A stretch of 20,733 nt of DNA from a virus. The notes under the pieces are model-generated. The model saw only the letters and a program-made list of their open reading frames with translations. It was not told the origin of the DNA and made no database searches. The DNA lies in IMG/VR virus record IMGVR_UViG_3300029319_000645, positions 1-20,733 of that record. One strand, 5' to 3'. Below, piece by piece: positions 1 through 7,209 of this stretch. Each line of letters begins with the position of its first letter. Position 1 is the stretch's first letter. The translations under genes were made by a program, and so were the position numbers.

Positions 1-1990
1 ACGTCATACTTGTTTTAGTTCCTGAAATCTGAAATCTTCTTATATAAAATCTGTAATCTGTGCTACTTGCAGTCAAATTATCACCTGTAAACCAATATCC
101 ATAACTTCCTGTTGGATTCACCAAAAAACCTGGTTTGACTTGTAAGTCATATTGTCCGATTACATTATCACCCTCATCATTTGTTTGGAATGAATCCACT
201 GTAAATGCGTCTCCATTGAAACCAACAACGTTATTGTTTATTTTGATTCTAAAGTCTTCTCCACTAAATGCTTCCGAAGTTCCTCCTAAAGTGCCAGCAT
301 CATAACCTTGTGCTCTACTATAAACTGCCATACTACCACTATCAGCGCTTTGATTGAAAAGTGATGCCGTATAAAGATTCAATGTGCTTGTTGTATCGGT
401 AACAGAACTGTTTTTCCAATTTCTACCTGTAGCTCTAAATGATAATTGATAATTCAAAGTATTGTTTGCTGTTCTATTTTGTCCAACGTTATCAGTATTA
501 CTATCAAGTGAAAAACTTAATGAAGAACTTGCAACTGCGATATCTTGAATTTGTGGGTCAAAACCACTACTTCTTTTTGTAGTTCTTGTTGCATCAATTA
601 CATAATTAGTAGCACCTGTTGATGATACTCCAGTATTAGATACTGTTGTGGTTGTGTTACTTAATGTAGTTGAACCAATATTTTCCCAAGTATCAGTTGG
701 ATTTGAATTTACCAATACTGATGTTGCATATCCATACGCTGGGTCAAAGGATTTACTTACTTCTGAATCAAAAGTGAATGAGTAAGTAGTAGTTAACAAA
801 TATGGTGCACCACTTAAACTTCTTGAAGTTGCAGTGAATCCAGTTCTTTTAAGAGAACTTGTTACTACTGCAGTTGGTGCGCCTGTAGTAATATCACTTG
901 GTAACCCACCTGCATAAAGGTAAAATCTTGTTGTTCCGTCCGAACCATTTTTGTATTCAAAATCACTCATTGAACCAGTCTTTAATCCAACAACAACATC
1001 GTGTATTTGGTAATATCCACTAGCAGAAATATTTGTAGCAGAAGTCGCACCACCTGTATATTTTCTACCACTTATTGGTCCTGCTACATTGTTAAAATCA
1101 CCATCTTGAAATGCAGATGGTATAACAGCTGGCTGTGATGTTACTATTTTAGTTAGTGTCAAATTATCAGCTGATGTACCAAATGAATCTTGTTCATATT
1201 CTACAAAAGAATGTGTATGGAATGTAGAACTCGCATCAGGTGTTTGGTCTGAATAATTATCACTAAATGATTGTGATGCGATAACTCTGACTGTATATGC
1301 GGTAGCATTACCACTTGTTAATCCACCCAAACCAAACGTGTTTGCACTACTACTAACAATCGTAGAACCACCAGCATTTGCTGTTATGGTGTTTGTAAGT
1401 GTACCAAATGTACCTTGTGTTGTAATATTTGAAGATGGAATTCTTGAAGCATAGGAACCGTGAAATGGATTTGTAGCTACATCATTACTATTAGTTCCTC
1501 TATCACTTGTTTGTACAAATCCTTTTAATTCTAAATAATCTTGAACTTCTCTGTAAGAACCTGTTTCACTTAAATCAATAAATGCTGAGCCAGTCCAACT
1601 ATTACTTAATCTTGCATTCTCATATGTAGAACCCAACACACCATTCAATAATGAACTCTTACTTGTTTCACTTCCATCTGAATGTGCTGTTGTTACACTA
1701 TTCCAAATTTTTGTATTTGGTGCTGCGTCTGATACATCCAATGAATGGCTCATAGCACCTGCAATAAATCTTAAAATCTCACTTACGTGTGTAGTGTTAT
1801 CAAAATTATTAAAATAACTACCATCTAAACTTACACCCCACGGATTAGAAGTTGGATATCCGTTTTGTATATTATTAGTTTTTATAGCAGTTGAACCACT
1901 ATCAGCCTGTTCTACTTGTAAAAAAGTATTATTATCAGAGCCTGTTATTACAAGTGTTTGTCTACGTATCTCTTTACCAAGATAATTCAC
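1..1990 (-). CDS. Large virion structural protein, tail-fibre/adhesin-like, 3' end outside window
   Basis: Reading the minus strand from 1990 to the left edge gives one uninterrupted frame of about 663 codons, so the C-terminus lies outside the window. The start is a GTG overlapping the previous gene's TAG by one base (TAGTG), with GGAG at 1999-2002 and an 8-base spacer; the protein begins MNYLGKEIRRQTLVITG. Composition is strongly Ser/Thr/Gly/Asn-rich with almost no Cys, and alternating polar/hydrophobic stretches suggest extended beta structure. There is no signal peptide or membrane segment. It follows fibre-like and small virion-like genes in the same operon, so I infer an exposed virion protein such as a fibre, whisker or baseplate-associated adhesin. 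I do not recognise a specific family, and enzymatic motifs are not visible. Confidence 0.75.
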   Translation of the reverse strand, partial: MNYLGKEIRRQTLVITGSDNNTFLQVEQADSGSTAIKTNNIQNGYPTSNPWGVSLDGSYFNNFDNTTHVSEILRFIAGAMSHSLDVSDAAPNTKIWNSVTTAHSDGSETSKSSLLNGVLGSTYENARLSNSWTGSAFIDLSETGSYREVQDYLELKGFVQTSDRGTNSNDVATNPFHGSYASRIPSSNITTQGTFGTLTNTITANAGGSTIVSSSANTFGLGGLTSGNATAYTVRVIASQSFSDNYSDQTPDASSTFHTHSFVEYEQDSFGTSADNLTLTKIVTSQPAVIPSAFQDGDFNNVAGPISGRKYTGGATSATNISASGYYQIHDVVVGLKTGSMSDFEYKNGSDGTTRFYLYAGGLPSDITTGAPTAVVTSSLKRTGFTATSRSLSGAPYLLTTTYSFTFDSEVSKSFDPAYGYATSVLVNSNPTDTWENIGSTTLSNTTTTVSNTGVSSTGATNYVIDATRTTKRSSGFDPQIQDIAVASSSLSFSLDSNTDNVGQNRTANNTLNYQLSFRATGRNWKNSSVTDTTSTLNLYTASLFNQSADSGSMAVYSRAQGYDAGTLGGTSEAFSGEDFRIKINNNVVGFNGDAFTVDSFQTNDEGDNVIGQYDLQVKPGFLVNPTGSYGYWFTGDNLTASSTDYRFYIRRFQISGTKTSMT

Positions 1991-2316
1991 TATGTAATCT
2001 CCAATATACTAGCAAACACATCAAGGTCACTATTAGCATTAGCTTGAGTTTCTAATTTATCCCCCGCTCCCAAGTTAATTGGTTTCTCGATTACAGTTGT
2101 AGAATCTGCTGGAACTAAAACTGTTTTTAAGAGATATCGTCTTGTATTAAAATTAGCACTACCACTAATAGCTATATCAATAGTAGCATCATTTGTTCCA
2201 TCAACATTACTAACATACATAGCGTGTACAACTGAGGTTGTATCAGCTGGGCAAGTGTAAATTGGTTGTAAGGTTGTAGTTGAACCTGTTGCTGCACTTT
2301 TAAAGGTTTGAGCCAT
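1990..2316 (-). CDS. Small beta-rich virion-like protein
   Basis: A 108-residue protein beginning MAQTFKSAATGSTTT. It is rich in Thr, Ser, Ala and Val and has a regular alternation of hydrophobic residues. The block around residues 65-84 (VLVPADSTTVIEKPINLGAG) and the end DVFASILEIT have the look of a small beta-sandwich subunit. One Cys (residue 22) and no membrane segment. It starts 2 bases after the stop of the upstream 71-residue gene and overlaps the downstream large structural gene by one base, so the three are probably translationally coupled. Small proteins of this type occur near tail-fibre genes in marine T4-like phages, which suggests a virion or fibre-associated role; this is inference from composition and position. 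Confidence 0.7.
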   Translation of the reverse strand: MAQTFKSAATGSTTTLQPIYTCPADTTSVVHAMYVSNVDGTNDATIDIAISGSANFNTRRYLLKTVLVPADSTTVIEKPINLGAGDKLETQANANSDLDVFASILEIT

Positions 2317-2318
2317 TA

Positions 2319-2534
2319 TTATCCTCCAAATACTATGGCTAAAGCAGTTGCTGTATCAACAACACTTGTGCCTTGTTCAAAAACTCTACCTGTTGTGTTT
2401 ACACTACCTGAAGTTACTAAAACGTATTCTCCTTGTGTTGTATTCTCACTACCACTAATAAAAAGTGAACCAGTATTTATTTGAAATGAACCTGATAAAT
2501 CTTTACTTAGTTGTTTCGAGTCTATTAAAGCCAT
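2319..2534 (-). CDS. Small Ser/Gly/Thr-rich hypothetical, probably virion-associated
   Basis: A 71-residue protein beginning MALIDSKQLSKDLSGSF. It contains Gly-Ser turns spaced through the chain (SGSF, TGSL, SGSE, TSGS), like the GSL-type beta turns of the fibre-like proteins encoded upstream (2829-5442), and ends in a hydrophobic stretch ATALAIVFGG. The start lies inside the last 32 bases of the upstream zinc-finger ORF in another frame; a purine-rich AAGAAG precedes the ATG. Two bases separate its stop from the next gene. No family is recognised. Likely a minor virion or fibre-associated protein by context. Confidence 0.6.
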   Translation of the reverse strand: MALIDSKQLSKDLSGSFQINTGSLFISGSENTTQGEYVLVTSGSVNTTGRVFEQGTSVVDTATALAIVFGG

Positions 2535-2787
2535 AATCTTCTTGCTTTCTTTCTTCCCACCACGAAGTTATTGATTTTGAAATCTTCTTTTTGTGTTGGT
2601 AAGATTTTGGTTGTTTCATTTTCTCGATTGTTTCGAGAGTAAATTTTCTATCTAACTGAGCGCAGGATTTACATACAGTATTATTTTCCACTGCTCTATC
2701 AAAAGCATCTTTTCTTGTATATGTTAAAATTTTACTACAATCGGGACACTTTCTATTTTTTCTATTCTTCCAATGTCTTTTTCTCAT
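2503..2787 (-). CDS. Zinc-finger ORF, probable remnant of an HNH-type homing endonuclease
   Basis: A 94-residue, very basic protein. It has two CxxC pairs (C14/C17 and C39/C42) forming a probable zinc ribbon, followed by a Lys-rich segment (HKKKISKSI, residues 65-73) resembling the DNA-binding NUMOD3-type helix seen behind zinc fingers in phage homing endonucleases. No HNH or GIY-YIG catalytic motif is present. The last 10 residues are read from the start of the next gene in another frame, as expected if the original C-terminus was lost. The ATG overlaps the end of a candidate promoter motif and has no clear Shine-Dalgarno, so translation is uncertain. It interrupts an otherwise structural gene run. 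I see a degenerate endonuclease as most likely; a small DNA-binding regulator is the alternative. Confidence 0.5.
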   Translation of the reverse strand: MRKRHWKNRKNRKCPDCSKILTYTRKDAFDRAVENNTVCKSCAQLDRKFTLETIEKMKQPKSYQHKKKISKSITSWWEERKQEDYGFNRLETTK

Positions 2788-2801
2788 CTTATATATAAAT
2801 A
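2787..2801 (-). promoter_or_regulatory. Candidate late promoter motif TATTTATA-N2-TAAGA (copy 3)
   Basis: Coding-strand TATTTATATATAAGA lies in the short gap after the 277-residue fibre-like gene. It matches two other intergenic sites (14449-14463 and 10147-10161) at all 13 fixed positions. Its last A is the first base of the zinc-finger ORF start codon, so a transcript starting here would be leaderless for that ORF. Promoter function is inferred from recurrence and position. Confidence 0.45.
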
Positions 2802-2828
2802 TCTAAGAATGGTAAAACCAAAGTGGAA

Positions 2829-3662
2829 TTATGAATTAAATTTACCAAAACCAACAATTTCATCATCACTTGATAGGTTATAACCTAAATTAGATGTATT
2901 AACGTGCAATTCAAGTGTTGAACCTTTTTGTTGTATGTTTAACGCATCATATTCCATAATCATACCATTTATAAAAAACATAAAATCATCTTTACTTGTA
3001 GAAGTCATAGTGTCTGTAGAAGCTGTTACTGCAGCAAAACTTGCAGTTGTCGTACTGATACTAGCAGTATGTGTAAATGATTTTCTAAGATATTCATTTT
3101 GTGCAATACTTGTATTGAATGATAACCGAGCTGCTCGTTCCGTAGCTAAATCACTCGCATCATTTGCTACAGCACTATTAGCAATCTCATCGATAGCTGT
3201 ACTTGAGTTTATACTAAGGGAACCTGTTAGTGCTAGACTTCCTGTAAATTCGTGTTTATCATCAAGGGTGTTTCCAAATAGTGTTGAACCACTTCTTTGT
3301 ATTTGAAATGATTGAGTTAATTCACTTCGAATAACTTCAGCAACTATACTACCTGTTATAGTCAGATTACCATCTATAGTAGTATCCCCAGTAACCGATA
3401 ACGAACCTGTAATATGTGTATCACCACCAAAACTAGCAGTTCCATTTGCACTACCAGATATACTTTTAGTTTTTAGCTCTAAAGGATTTTCTGTTGTAAA
3501 AGAATTAAAAGTTACGTTAGATGATGATTCTACCGCCTGTCCGATTGATAAAGTTATACTTTCTGCTTCTTGAAGATATATGAATTTAGAATCATCGTGT
3601 GATGTCGTTACACCTGTACTTCCACTTATCCTTATTGGTGATTTTACTATTAAGTTAGCCAT
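2829..3662 (-). CDS. Fibre-like virion protein, paralogue of the C-terminal half of the gp15 fusion
   Basis: A 277-residue protein with no membrane segment or signal peptide. It shares ordered blocks with residues about 350-592 of the protein encoded just upstream: SIGQAV (39-44), STIDGNLT-like TTIDGNLT (94-101), FTGSLALTGSL (139-149), YLRKSF (191-196), DFxFFING near residue 228, and a final GYNL-SDDEI-GKFN block. The GSLxVTG and GNLTITG repeats are the turn-and-strand pattern of trimeric fibre shafts; the conserved final 85 residues look like a cap or attachment domain. The gene begins 1 base after the stop of the fusion gene. I infer that it forms or extends a fibre at the neck or tail, perhaps co-assembling with its paralogue. 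Exact role unknown. Confidence 0.8.
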   Translation of the reverse strand: MANLIVKSPIRISGSTGVTTSHDDSKFIYLQEAESITLSIGQAVESSSNVTFNSFTTENPLELKTKSISGSANGTASFGGDTHITGSLSVTGDTTIDGNLTITGSIVAEVIRSELTQSFQIQRSGSTLFGNTLDDKHEFTGSLALTGSLSINSSTAIDEIANSAVANDASDLATERAARLSFNTSIAQNEYLRKSFTHTASISTTTASFAAVTASTDTMTSTSKDDFMFFINGMIMEYDALNIQQKGSTLELHVNTSNLGYNLSSDDEIVGFGKFNS

Positions 3663-3663
3663 C

Positions 3664-5442
3664 TTATGTATTGAATTTGCCGAGTGCTATTATCTCATCA
3701 TCACTTTCTAAATTATATCCTATTGAAGAGTTATCAACCATTAAGTGAAAACTACCAGTAGAAACTTGTTTGATGGATAATGCATCGTGTTCCATATATT
3801 GTCCATTGATAAAAAATACAAAGTCATTTTCATTTGTTGCAGTCATATCAGTAGGTGCTGATGCAGTTGTTGCGTTAAAACTAGCAGTCGCAATGTTTAC
3901 TATTGAATTAGATGTTTTAAAGAAACTTTTTCTCAAATAATCTTGTTTTGTTCCCAAATCAGTTGTAGCGAATTGTTTTACAGCATTTTCTGTAACTAAT
4001 GCTGTAGCACTTGAATCTGTTAAAGAAGTATCATTTGATATTTCGTTAATTGTATATCCATTTAAAACAAGTGAACCTGTTAGTGCTAAACTACCCGTGT
4101 AGGTATGTGAATCATCTTGAGTATCTCCAAACTTACTAGAACCACTTGTAAACAAAATAGATGCAGATACAAATTCTGTTTTAACTTCTTGAGCAGTTAG
4201 TATACCACCTACAGTTAAATTACCATCTATAGTAGAATTAGATGTTACATCTAAACTACCAGTTACTTTTACACTACCTTGTATACCATCACTACCATAT
4301 GATATACCACCTATTTGTGCACTACTAGCTGATATGGTATTGAAAGTTACATCATCTGATGTACCAACCGCTTGTCCTATTGATATAGTTTGTTGTAAGT
4401 TATTAGAACCATCCCAAGCAACACCAGTATTACTTATTGTTATACCAGTTCCTTGTAGTAAGGTTAATGGATTTGAAGTTGAAATACGTACTTCTGTTCC
4501 AACTCGTGGTAGCGTATCTTCAGTTTCAGGATCGGGTGCTTCAGGATCGAATTCAGAAAATGGGCGTTGTACATCAAAACCTCTTCCAACTACAATCGGT
4601 GATTGTCTATGATGTGCTGTTTTACTATAATCTAAATTACCATAACCTGTTTTATCTTTACCTAAATCTGCTACCTCTGTACTAAAAACTAATCTCTTTG
4701 GTGATAAGAATCTTTTTGTTGTTAATTCATCATTAAATTTTTCAGGTAGTAGGTAACCACGAAAGTTAAAATTAAACTCTGTTCTTATAAGTCTTTCTTC
4801 TGTACTGATTTCACTAGCATCAGTAAATTCTTCTACGTTAACTCTGAACTTAAACTTACCTGGCTCACCCCAATATGAACCATCAGAATATGTTATTTGT
4901 TCTATTAGGTGATTCATTTGTTCTACGTAAGTAGTCCAAACTCTAGCTTGATATTGCATAGTAACAAAATCAGGCATAGAAACTCTAAATATTTCTTTTT
5001 GAGGTCTTAAGCCTGTTTGTGTTGAAAACTGGTCATATCTATTTACGTTACTATACTTTTGTTTAAACGTTTGAAATATGGCTGGTTTGTTAGCATCTAA
5101 CTTATCCACTGTTACTTGTTCATCTTTTTGAAGTGATATTCTTCTAAAAAGAATAACAGGTGTTATTATCTGTCCACCCTTATCTCTTATATAACCATCT
5201 GCTCTTGAAGCTTTCCATCTTTCAGGATTACCATAGAATACAGGAACTTTTACTTTCTCACCTTGTTCACTAACTTCTGGTTTAATAACTTCATTGAAGT
5301 AGTACATAATCGCAGCATCAAAGTCTTTAATCGTAGCGGTGATGTTCTTTATATCATCTTTATCTCTTCTTAATAATTCACCACGATTGAACTCATTTCC
5401 TATATATCTCAGAGCTCGTGGTAACGGCTTATTTCTTGCCAT
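3664..5442 (-). CDS. gp15: gp15-like tail completion / sheath-stabilising domain fused to a fibre-like C-terminus
   Basis: A 592-residue protein in two parts. Residues 1 to about 260 follow the T4 gp15 pattern: KVKVPVFYG (63-71; T4 has IRVPITYAS), ITPVILFRRISL (93-104), RVSMPDF (153-159), VEQMNHLIEQI (173-183), a KFKFRVNV segment (197-204) and ERLIRTEFNFNFRGYLLPE (216-234), matching gp15's RRIEWSLTFEVNGWMYPP. T4 gp15 has about 272 residues and caps the tail tube and sheath. After an acidic, Pro-rich linker (295-313), residues 320-592 carry GTGITI-type turns, GSLxVT/GNLTVGG repeats and a terminal domain shared with the next gene. The start overlaps the gp14-like stop by one base (TAATG). The fusion implies fibres anchored at the tail-neck junction; that is inference. 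Confidence 0.75.
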   Translation of the reverse strand: MARNKPLPRALRYIGNEFNRGELLRRDKDDIKNITATIKDFDAAIMYYFNEVIKPEVSEQGEKVKVPVFYGNPERWKASRADGYIRDKGGQIITPVILFRRISLQKDEQVTVDKLDANKPAIFQTFKQKYSNVNRYDQFSTQTGLRPQKEIFRVSMPDFVTMQYQARVWTTYVEQMNHLIEQITYSDGSYWGEPGKFKFRVNVEEFTDASEISTEERLIRTEFNFNFRGYLLPEKFNDELTTKRFLSPKRLVFSTEVADLGKDKTGYGNLDYSKTAHHRQSPIVVGRGFDVQRPFSEFDPEAPDPETEDTLPRVGTEVRISTSNPLTLLQGTGITISNTGVAWDGSNNLQQTISIGQAVGTSDDVTFNTISASSAQIGGISYGSDGIQGSVKVTGSLDVTSNSTIDGNLTVGGILTAQEVKTEFVSASILFTSGSSKFGDTQDDSHTYTGSLALTGSLVLNGYTINEISNDTSLTDSSATALVTENAVKQFATTDLGTKQDYLRKSFFKTSNSIVNIATASFNATTASAPTDMTATNENDFVFFINGQYMEHDALSIKQVSTGSFHLMVDNSSIGYNLESDDEIIALGKFNT

Positions 5443-5927
5443 TAGATACTCCTAACTCTCTCAATTTGTAACTGTGTTCTTCTCACTAAGAATGTTATGG
5501 CTTGAATACCAAACTTTGCATCATCTCTACCACCAACCATCTGAGAATCATTTAAACTCTGTATTTCCCAATAGTTGTCAAACCAATCTATTATATCACC
5601 TGGTTCTAATACAAAACTAATTTCTGTTAATGATTTTCTCAAAAAGTTAAAAGTAGCATTTGTTTTTTTATCAGGTCCATATTCACTATTAAAAGTTTCA
5701 GCAGGATCTTGTGCAACTAATGCAGCTAACTTAACGCCTGGTTTGTAAAACTTACCACTAGCAGCTTCACCATACATATTTACTTTTGTATCTTGTTCAG
5801 ATACTTTGTAAACATATACAATAGAATTAACTATACCATCTTGGTCTGTATATGGATTTCCAATTAGCTCTTTATTAAACTCTTGGAATCTCTCTACATC
5901 TCTATCATTAAAAAATCTTCCAGCCAT
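5442..5927 (-). CDS. gp14: Neck protein, gp14-like
   Basis: A 161-residue protein beginning MAGRFFNDRDVERFQEF. The segment LEPGDIIDWFDNYWEIQ (about 112-128) followed by FGIQAITFLVRRTQLQIER corresponds to the T4 gp14 stretch GDLIYFPMDNSLFEINWVE and its GQNAIRKITAGKF continuation. It is shorter than T4 gp14 (256 residues), lacking most of the C-terminal part. In T4, gp14 with gp13 forms the neck that closes the packaged head and receives the tail. Here it sits between the gp13-like and gp15-like genes, the same order as T4, which supports the call. It starts 4 bases after the gp13-like stop. Similarity is by eye and the shorter length lowers certainty. Confidence 0.65.
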   Translation of the reverse strand: MAGRFFNDRDVERFQEFNKELIGNPYTDQDGIVNSIVYVYKVSEQDTKVNMYGEAASGKFYKPGVKLAALVAQDPAETFNSEYGPDKKTNATFNFLRKSLTEISFVLEPGDIIDWFDNYWEIQSLNDSQMVGGRDDAKFGIQAITFLVRRTQLQIERVRSI

Positions 5928-5931
5928 ATTA

Positions 5932-7098
5932 TTAACCTATGTAAATTGGAAGTGGAACTTTAGTTAGTTTTTCTTGTAATAACGTAGCACTATCTCTATC
6001 TGCTTCAGTTAGGTTTCGTTGACTTGTTTTTTCTAACATTTCTCTAAGTTGTGATACTAAACCCTCTTTTTCAGCAGCTGCCTCGTTTCTTAAAGTATCT
6101 CCATCCATTTGAGTTTCACCATTTGGTATAGGTAAGTTTTGGTATTTACTTCTTACTAACCCTAAACTCTCTTTACATAAAGCTAATGCATATTTTCTTA
6201 TCCATTGTTTACCCACATCATTAATTTGTTTATAGACAATATTATCATATGGTGCATTTGAAAAATCTGATATCTCATCTGCTACTGAAGCACTATAGTA
6301 ATTCTTAGTTACTGAATCTCTATCACTAATTGTTAGGTAATCAAAGTGTAATGTAAACTCATCGGTAGGTATAGGAAATATTCTCATTTGATTATTCATC
6401 ATTTGGAATGAATAAGCAGATTTTCTAATCTGGTCATTTAATTCTATAGCCTGTACTCTTAGTATATCTTCATATATTGGCATCAAAGTGTAGGTTACTG
6501 CAGGTGAGTAAGTGCCAAATCCAAATCCATCTAATAAATTGTGAGTTCCCATACCTGTAGATGCGTATGGGTCAAAAAATCTTCTTATTGCAGGTGTTTG
6601 TGAATGATATATTCTTTTTATTTGTATAGCACCACTTTCACTAACATCGGTAAATAATTTATCAAAGTCATATACTTGGCTACCACTTGTTATTTGTATT
6701 GAACCAGTCTTAAAACTTGTCAAACCACCCACACCAGCTGCTGTACCATATTCTTCTGCTAATCGTATGGTTCTTCCCATAGTTGGTGTAATATTCTTTT
6801 GTGATAGATTAGAACCTGTACTTTGTCCTTTTAACGATAATAAATTATCTGTAATATTAAACTGATTAACTTGTGCTGAATACTCTGTAACTGCTTCTTC
6901 AAAGTTAGCATAAAAACTACCTGAAGTTAATTCTACAGCGACAATCGGATATCCTAATCTTTTAGCTGCCCATTCTGCAAATCTATCCACAGAATTAGCG
7001 CTTGAGCCTGAAAATTCTGTATCTGAATCATAAAATCCGTAAGGTGTTTGACCTGATGCGAATGAACTACTTCCGGGCCAGATTGGTTCTGCTGCCAT
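5932..7098 (-). CDS. gp13: Neck protein, gp13-like head completion protein
   Basis: A 388-residue soluble protein. It begins MAAEPIWPGSSSFASG; the N-terminal third has Ser/Gly-rich segments and a helical block (FAEWAAKRLGYPIVAVEL, about 39-56). The central part includes PIYEDILRVQAIELNDQIRKS (about residues 208-228) followed by strand-forming QMRIFPIPTDEFTLHFDYL, a pattern I associate with T4-type gp13 connectors. The C-terminus is charged and helical. A GGAG at 7106-7109 sits 7 bases before the ATG. It is the first gene after the terminator behind the capsid gene, with a possible promoter element near 7133-7140, and precedes gp14-like and gp15-like genes. Longer than T4 gp13 (309 residues). 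The assignment depends largely on gene order plus overall pattern. Confidence 0.65.
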   Translation of the reverse strand: MAAEPIWPGSSSFASGQTPYGFYDSDTEFSGSSANSVDRFAEWAAKRLGYPIVAVELTSGSFYANFEEAVTEYSAQVNQFNITDNLLSLKGQSTGSNLSQKNITPTMGRTIRLAEEYGTAAGVGGLTSFKTGSIQITSGSQVYDFDKLFTDVSESGAIQIKRIYHSQTPAIRRFFDPYASTGMGTHNLLDGFGFGTYSPAVTYTLMPIYEDILRVQAIELNDQIRKSAYSFQMMNNQMRIFPIPTDEFTLHFDYLTISDRDSVTKNYYSASVADEISDFSNAPYDNIVYKQINDVGKQWIRKYALALCKESLGLVRSKYQNLPIPNGETQMDGDTLRNEAAAEKEGLVSQLREMLEKTSQRNLTEADRDSATLLQEKLTKVPLPIYIG

Positions 7099-7132
7099 AA
7101 TAAATCTCCAAAATTTGATATTTTAACTCATT

Positions 7133-7140
7133 AATAAATA
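7133..7140 (-). promoter_or_regulatory. Weak promoter-like element between terminator and gp13-like gene
   Basis: Coding-strand TATTTATT lies just downstream of the terminator at 7153-7182 and about 35 bases before the gp13-like ATG. It matches the TATTTATA core of the shared intergenic motif at 7 of 8 positions but lacks the TAAGA part. It would restart transcription after the terminator if functional. Confidence 0.25.
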
Positions 7141-7152
7141 TCATCGCCAACC

Positions 7153-7182
7153 AAAAAAGGGGAAACCGAAGTTTCCCCTTTT
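7153..7182 (-). terminator. Intrinsic terminator behind the major capsid gene
   Basis: On the coding strand AAAAGGGGAAAC, loop TTCG, then GTTTCCCCTTTTTT: a perfect 12-base-pair stem with a UUCG tetraloop and a run of six Ts. It lies 28 bases after the capsid stop. This is the only strong rho-independent terminator I see in the window. The stem read on the plus strand ends with only four Ts, so minus-strand use is favoured. Confidence 0.92.
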
Positions 7183-7209
7183 AAGTTAACTTAACTTAGT
7201 TTAAATTAA

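Noticed and set aside
2935-3306. 123-residue plus-strand open frame with hydrophobic stretches
   Set aside because: Antisense to the fibre-like gene, whose homology to its upstream neighbour fixes the coding strand.
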